This document shows positions 14,586-18,409 of a stretch of 18,409 nt of DNA, piece by piece. The stretch lies in the NCBI GenBank assembly GCA_030149995.1, contig JASLGV010000429.1, positions 1 through 18,409 of the forward strand, read 5' to 3'. The first letter of the stretch is position 1. The number at the start of each line of letters is the position of its first letter. The stretch is from Pedobacter sp. Its GTDB lineage: Bacteria > Bacteroidota > Bacteroidia > Sphingobacteriales > Sphingobacteriaceae. The notes under the pieces were generated by a model. The model saw only the letters and a list, made by a program, of their open reading frames with translations. It searched no databases and was not told the origin of the DNA. The position numbers and the translations under genes were made by a program.

Positions 14586-16064
14586 TTAATGTAAATCCTC
14601 TTCGTCATCAAAATCTGCGTTGAACAGGCTGCCGAACATGTCGCCAAAGGCAAAACCTTCGTTTAAGAATGTCTTGCTGAGCTGCGAATATTCTGCCAGT
14701 CCGTGCAGTACAAATTCCATAAAAAGCAGGTTTTCCTGTTCGTTTAATTTAGGATGGAATTTTTTAACCATGTTGTATAACCCCGGCACTTCCATCAGGC
14801 TTTTCTTATATTGAATATCGGTAAGCGAGTCGATTATATCGAGGTTATTACCTTCGGTAAACCATTCAATAATTTCTTCGTATGGGTTTGCAGATTTACT
14901 TTTCTTGGCTTTTTCCGGATCTGGAAAGTAACGCACAAATAAAGTTTTAATGGCCTTACCGATTAAGGTGGTGGCCACGTGTGCAGGGCCTTCCAGCTCT
15001 CCTTCATATACCAATTCTATTTTTCCGGTTATGGCAGGGATAATTCCGGCCAGGTCTGCCAGGCGTACACTTGTTTGGGTGGCACCGGCAATCAGCATTC
15101 TGCGTTCGGCCGTGCTGATCAGGTTTTCGTAAGCCGAAATGGTTAGCCTGGCCGATACACCCGATTTCTGGTCGATGTATTCGCTTTTACGTGCTTCGAA
15201 AGCAGTTTGCTCAATCAGATCTTTTAACAGGCCGTTTACCTCAATGTTGGCTTTTTGTGCTTCGGTTAAGCGGGCTTCCTGGCCCGTAATTTTGCGCGAA
15301 ATTTCAATGCTTTTTGGATAATGTGTTAAAATCTGACTTTCTATCCGGTCTTTCAGTGGCGTAACAATGCTGCCACGGTTGGTATAATCTTCGGGATTTG
15401 CAGTAAATACAAACTGAATATCCAACGGTAGGCGCAGTTTAAAACCACGTATCTGAATGTCTTTTTCCTGCAGCATGTTAAACAAGGCCACCTGTATCCT
15501 GGCTTGTAAATCGGGTAGCTCGTTAATAACAAAAATGCTGCGGTGTGCACGCGGAATTAATCCGAAATGGATAACCCTTTCATCATTATAGGTTAATTTT
15601 AAGGTAGCCGCTTTAATGGGGTCTACGTCTCCGATTAAATCGGCTACGGTTACATCGGGTGTAGCCAGTTTTTCCGTATATCGCTGGCTGCGGTGAAGCC
15701 AGGCAATCTCTGTATCGTCGCCTTTACTGTCGATCAGGTCTTTGGCATACCAGGAAATTGGGTTCAGCGGATCGTCGAAAATTTCGCTTCCGGCTACATA
15801 GGGGATGTACTCATCCAGCAGGTTAACCATTAAACGGGCAATACGTGTTTTGGCCTGCCCGCGTAAACCTAAAAGTAAAATATTGTGTTGCGAAAGGATG
15901 GCTGTTTGCAACTCGGGAATAACGGTTTCATCATAACCGATAATGCCTTCGAACTCTGTTTTATGATTGCGAAGCTGTTTAATCAGATTTTCCCTGAGTT
16001 CTTCTTTTACACTTCTGGATATATAGCCTGTTTTTTTTAATTCGCCTAATGTTGTGTTTTGCAT
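14586..16064 (-). CDS. AAA+ ATPase, Mg-chelatase-I/MoxR-like
   Basis: A 492-residue ATPase. I place the start at the ATG at 16064 (MQNTTLGELKKTGY); the open frame reaches an ATG at 16118, but the extra 18 residues are encoded by an inverted repeat. The Walker A motif is GLRGQAKT (66-73). The insert PDVTVADLIGDVDP is of the helix-2 kind seen in the Mg-chelatase clade. The Walker B region is FVINELPDL (178-186), with Asn181 where Asp is usual in AAA+ proteins, and sensor 1 is TANPEDYTNRG (221-231). The remainder is a helical lid plus an acidic tail (DFDDEEDL). Such ATPases form hexamers that work with a VWA partner, here encoded 88 bases upstream; together they should remodel or insert cofactor into an unknown target. 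Confidence 0.9.
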   Translation of the reverse strand: MQNTTLGELKKTGYISRSVKEELRENLIKQLRNHKTEFEGIIGYDETVIPELQTAILSQHNILLLGLRGQAKTRIARLMVNLLDEYIPYVAGSEIFDDPLNPISWYAKDLIDSKGDDTEIAWLHRSQRYTEKLATPDVTVADLIGDVDPIKAATLKLTYNDERVIHFGLIPRAHRSIFVINELPDLQARIQVALFNMLQEKDIQIRGFKLRLPLDIQFVFTANPEDYTNRGSIVTPLKDRIESQILTHYPKSIEISRKITGQEARLTEAQKANIEVNGLLKDLIEQTAFEARKSEYIDQKSGVSARLTISAYENLISTAERRMLIAGATQTSVRLADLAGIIPAITGKIELVYEGELEGPAHVATTLIGKAIKTLFVRYFPDPEKAKKSKSANPYEEIIEWFTEGNNLDIIDSLTDIQYKKSLMEVPGLYNMVKKFHPKLNEQENLLFMEFVLHGLAEYSQLSKTFLNEGFAFGDMFGSLFNADFDDEEDLH

Positions 16065-16083
16065 TTTTAAATAATTTGATGTC

Positions 16084-16136
16084 CCCGGTTCGGGCACGTA
16101 GCCTGGTTGCAGCCACATGGGCTTGGCAGAACCGGG
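16084..16136 (-). promoter_or_regulatory. Hairpin in the mRNA between the VWA and AAA+ genes
   Basis: CCCGGTTC (16084-16091) and GAACCGGG (16129-16136) are perfect complements, with 37 bases between them that hold a smaller stem (AGCC/GGCT with a 5-base loop). The structure fills most of the 88-base gap and ends about 20 bases before the ATPase ATG at 16064. It is not followed by a T-run in the direction of transcription, so it is more likely an mRNA processing, stabilising or translation-tuning element than a terminator. Confidence 0.5.
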
Positions 16137-16152
16137 TTTTGTGTTTGAATAC

Positions 16153-17250
16153 TTACTTTACGGTTCTTCTTCTGTTTTTAATGTAATCTTCAAAAATATA
16201 TTCGCCCAGTCCGTTCAGCGAGCTATAAAAAGCACGTCCGCCGTTTATTTGGGTGAATTCTCTTACAAATTGCTGCAAATAAGGGTCTTTGGCAATCATA
16301 AAAGTTGTAATCGGAATTTTTAACCGCTTACATTGTGCCGCCATGTTCAGCGTTTTGTTAATAACTTTCCGGTCTAAGCCAATGCTGTTTTTGTAATAAC
16401 GGCCTTGTTCTTTAAGGCAGGTTGGCTTGCCATCGGTAATCATAAAGATTTGCTTGTTGTGCGTTTTGCGACGTCTTAATAAATCGGCCGCAAGTTCCAG
16501 TCCCGCATAGGTATTGGTGTGGTAAGGTCCCACTTGCAGGTATGGCAGGTCTTTGAGGGTGATGGGCCAGGCATCGTTGCCGAAAACCACTATGTCGAGG
16601 GTATCTTTCGGGTACCGGGTCTTAATCAGCTCTGCCAGTGCCATGGCAACTTTTTTGGCCGGCGTAATGCGGTCTTCTCCATATAAAATCATGGAGTGCG
16701 AAATATCAATCATCAGCACGGTAGAAGTTAAGGTTTTAAAATCCTTTTCTTCTACTTCCAAATCGCGCTCCGTTAAGGTAAAATTGCCTATGCCATGGTT
16801 AATCTGCGCATTGTGGATCGAGGCGGTCATGTCGATCTGATCCAGGCTGTCGCCAAAATTATATTCGCGACGGTCGGCATTCTTTTCTTCTCCCACACCA
16901 GACTGGTTGCTGTTGTGGTTACCCTTGCCGGCTTTTTTAAGTTTTCCGAAGATTTCTTCCAGCGCGGATTGGCGGATGGTTTGTTCGGTTTTGGCCGTAA
17001 TGCTGAAATCGCCGCTCTGGTTATCTTCGCGCAGATAACCTTTGTCTTTTAAATCATCTATAAAATTACCAATACCATACTCGTTGGTGGTTAGTTTATA
17101 TTGTTTATCCAGCTCATTAAGCCAGCTCAGTGCTTCAGATGCATCGCCGGCTGTATAATTCAGCAATTCGCTGAACAATTTCAGTAGCTCATCAAAACCG
17201 CCCTGAGGTTTGTTATTCGGTTTGTAATCAGAAAAATGAAAACCTCTCAT
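16153..17250 (-). CDS. VWA-domain protein, partner of the AAA+ ATPase
   Basis: A 365-residue cytosolic protein with no signal peptide. The N-terminal half (1-160) is helical and charged, ending in a low-complexity stretch (KGNHNSNQSGVGEEKNADR, about 109-127). The von Willebrand A domain (about 175-340) has a complete MIDAS metal site: D182-x-S184-x-S186 (IDISHSM), T245 (HTNTYAG) and D273 (MITDGKP). VWA proteins encoded beside MoxR/Mg-chelatase-type ATPases use the MIDAS to bind a client through a divalent metal and present it to the AAA+ ring. Gene order VWA then ATPase on one strand supports that pairing. About 23 bases upstream of the ATG, TATCTTCG on the minus strand (17273-17280) is one mismatch from the TAnnTTTG box and may be the operon promoter. 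Confidence 0.92.
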   Translation of the reverse strand: MRGFHFSDYKPNNKPQGGFDELLKLFSELLNYTAGDASEALSWLNELDKQYKLTTNEYGIGNFIDDLKDKGYLREDNQSGDFSITAKTEQTIRQSALEEIFGKLKKAGKGNHNSNQSGVGEEKNADRREYNFGDSLDQIDMTASIHNAQINHGIGNFTLTERDLEVEEKDFKTLTSTVLMIDISHSMILYGEDRITPAKKVAMALAELIKTRYPKDTLDIVVFGNDAWPITLKDLPYLQVGPYHTNTYAGLELAADLLRRRKTHNKQIFMITDGKPTCLKEQGRYYKNSIGLDRKVINKTLNMAAQCKRLKIPITTFMIAKDPYLQQFVREFTQINGGRAFYSSLNGLGEYIFEDYIKNRRRTVK

Positions 17251-17359
17251 GTAATATTTATTAACGGATAACCGAAGATAAAAGTTTAGGCTTGCATTAA
17301 TTTAAGCGGTATGTCATATTAAAGCGTGCGCAGATAAATCTGCATGGAGCGGAGCCCGG

Positions 17360-18226
17360 CTATTCAAAAATCTTTTCATCATAATCCGGATTGGCTCCTG
17401 CTTGCGATGCCACAAAGGCCCCCAGCTTGCAAGCGCGGTCTAAAACCTCTGGCAAAGGATACCCGTTTAAATAACTGGCGGTGAAAGTAGCGAGAAAGGC
17501 ATCTCCTGCACCCACGGTATCGGCAACTTTTACCGGATAACCATTATGTTGGTATAGTTGGTTATCGGATAGGACATGCGCACCTTTTTCGCCCAAGGTA
17601 AGACAAATGACCCCGATGTTAAATTGCTGCGCCACTTGTTTTAATAATTCTTCTTCTGTATTTCCTGTAAAAGCGAAATTTTCTTTCAGGTATACCAGCT
17701 CCTCTTCATTAATCTTTAAAATATCGGCAGCTGTTAGCAGCTGATGCAGCGTTTCGGGTGTGTAAAACGGTGGACGGAGGTTGATGTCAAATATTTTTAA
17801 CTGTGCATGCTTTAGCAGGTTGAGTACGGTATGCCTGCTTTTTTCATTTCTGCAGGTCAGGCTGCAATACACAAAAGCGTCAGCCTCCTTAACGGCCCTG
17901 ATGGCAGCCTCCGTAAGTTCGAGCGCATCCCAGGCAACGGGTTCGTTAATGGTATAGGTAGCCTGTTGTTTTGCGTCTAAGTTTACCGTAACGGTGCCGG
18001 TTGGCAAATCATTGGTTTGGATAAGGTTTGCCGGGTACTGAAAGTTGTTCAGAAAATCCAGCAAAGACTGCCCGCTTGCATCCTTACCTATTGCACTGAT
18101 AAACCGGCTGTTTATTTTTTGTTTGTGCAGGTGGAGTGCAACATTCATGGAAGATCCACCCGCTTTTTTTCCTTCCGGAAAAATGTCCCATAAGATTTCG
18201 CCAATGGCCGTTACACTTTTTTTCAT
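17360..18226 (-). CDS. PfkB-family sugar kinase, probably fructokinase
   Basis: A 288-residue cytosolic kinase of the ribokinase/PfkB family. The first strand VTAIGEILWDIFPEG with D14 and the GGSSMNVALHL segment (23-33) form the sugar site. DINLRPP (147-153) and KINEEEL (171-177) are the middle signatures, and DTVGAGDAF (236-244) is the family signature 2 with catalytic base D242 and the anion hole. The IGEILWDIFPEG start and DINLRPPFY are most like fructokinases, giving ATP + fructose to fructose 6-phosphate, but the exact sugar is an inference. The length is slightly short of the usual 295-320 but all motifs are present. The gene stands alone: 109 bases separate it from the VWA gene downstream. 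Confidence 0.9.
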   Translation of the reverse strand: MKKSVTAIGEILWDIFPEGKKAGGSSMNVALHLHKQKINSRFISAIGKDASGQSLLDFLNNFQYPANLIQTNDLPTGTVTVNLDAKQQATYTINEPVAWDALELTEAAIRAVKEADAFVYCSLTCRNEKSRHTVLNLLKHAQLKIFDINLRPPFYTPETLHQLLTAADILKINEEELVYLKENFAFTGNTEEELLKQVAQQFNIGVICLTLGEKGAHVLSDNQLYQHNGYPVKVADTVGAGDAFLATFTASYLNGYPLPEVLDRACKLGAFVASQAGANPDYDEKIFE

Positions 18227-18268
18227 CCGTAATTTACTTTTTGTTCTAAAAATCCCTTGCAGACTGTA

Positions 18269-18283
18269 GCATCCCGAAGGTGC
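18269..18283 (-). promoter_or_regulatory. Small UUCG-type hairpin in the kinase leader
   Basis: On the minus strand GCACC-TTCG-GGATGC forms a short stem with a single bulged A and a C(UUCG)G tetraloop, about 43 bases upstream of the sugar kinase ATG. UUCG loops are unusually stable, but the stem is only 5 bp. No riboswitch family is recognised. Confidence 0.25.
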
Positions 18284-18311
18284 CTGTAAAGTAAAAAAAC
18301 AATTTTAATTT

Positions 18312-18345
18312 TTTGCAGGCAGCCGCGGGTATTTAACTATCTTGG
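18312..18345 (+). promoter_or_regulatory. Bacteroidetes-type promoter for the right-edge gene
   Basis: TTTG at 18312-18315 and TATCTTGG at 18338-18345 (one mismatch to TAnnTTTG) are separated by 22 bases, within the range described for the -33/-7 promoter class of Bacteroidetes. An AT run (18346-18362) and the ATG at 18366 follow, giving a short leader of about 15 bases. Confidence 0.5.
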
Positions 18346-18365
18346 ATTTTATATATATATTAACC

Positions 18366-18409
18366 ATGAAAATTATTTTTCTCTTTTTAGCCTGTTTTAT
18401 AGGATTTCA
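18366..18409 (+). CDS. Start of an exported protein (truncated by window edge)
   Basis: The ATG at 18366 opens a frame with no stop to the window end: MKIIFLFLACFIGF, a Lys followed by a run of hydrophobic residues, as in an N-terminal signal peptide; Cys10 could be part of a lipobox. Only 14 complete codons are visible, so the product cannot be named. The frame is supported by the promoter-like TTTG/TATCTTGG pair just upstream and by the divergent sugar kinase leaving a shared intergenic region of 139 bases. Confidence 0.6.
   Translation, partial: MKIIFLFLACFIGF

Noticed and set aside
16065..16118. Upstream ATG for the AAA+ ATPase
   Set aside because: The 18 additional codons are made from an inverted repeat and do not resemble the family start.
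17330..17343. GCAGA-TAAA-TCTGC hairpin after the sugar kinase as terminator
   Set aside because: Five base pairs and no T-run on the minus strand; too weak to call, though a minor role cannot be excluded.
18346..18362. AT-dinucleotide run as a replication or recombination signal
   Set aside because: Too short and located in the expected AT-rich area just downstream of a promoter.

Overview
The window reads as a chromosomal segment from a Bacteroidota bacterium, most likely of the Pedobacter/Sphingobacteriaceae type. This is inferred from several signs: moderate A+T content, start codons without Shine-Dalgarno sequences, candidate promoter boxes close to the Bacteroidetes TAnnTTTG consensus, many short N-terminal lipoprotein or Sec signals ending in '..AQ', a histidine-kinase H-box of the NLTHEFKTP type, and a small DUF4286-like protein. 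I see no tRNA, rRNA, CRISPR array, transposase or phage gene. The segment looks like ordinary core/accessory chromosome rather than an island.

Layout. (1) 1-2006, minus strand: two overlapping genes for exported, probably lipid-anchored proteins of unknown function. The downstream one runs off the left edge. (2) 2036-4443, plus strand: a compact housekeeping operon of dtd (D-aminoacyl-tRNA deacylase), a MazG-like nucleotide pyrophosphohydrolase and a multi-pass GT39/PMT-type glycosyltransferase, closed by a strong hairpin terminator at 4448-4486. (3) 4512-4817, minus strand: a small DUF4286-like gene with a promoter box almost touching its ATG. (4) 5160-5985, plus strand: a small secreted two-cysteine protein followed by a secreted coiled-coil protein with a C-terminal membrane anchor, preceded by a foldable leader. 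(5) 6049-7872, minus strand: a large periplasmic TPR protein. (6) 8192-12502, plus strand: a three-gene signalling cluster. It consists of a lipoprotein homologous to S9 (prolyl-oligopeptidase-type) peptidases that has lost the catalytic Ser and His, a sensor histidine kinase starting 3 bases after it, and an OmpR-type response regulator. (7) 12558-17250, minus strand: a VWA protein, an AAA+ ATPase of the Mg-chelatase/MoxR type, a GNAT acetyltransferase and a membrane-anchored metallophosphoesterase. (8) 17360-18226, minus strand: a PfkB-family (fructokinase-like) sugar kinase. (9) 18366 to the right edge, plus strand: the start of another exported protein.

The most interesting unit is region 6. 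The hydrolase domain keeps the fold motifs, the catalytic Asp and the oxyanion-region motif, but has Gly at the nucleophile position and Pro at the His position. Its tight coupling to a two-component system suggests a pseudo-peptidase used as a periplasmic ligand-binding or sensor accessory. The second point of interest is the VWA/AAA+ pair, which probably forms a chaperone-like remodelling complex and carries an unusual hairpin between its two genes.
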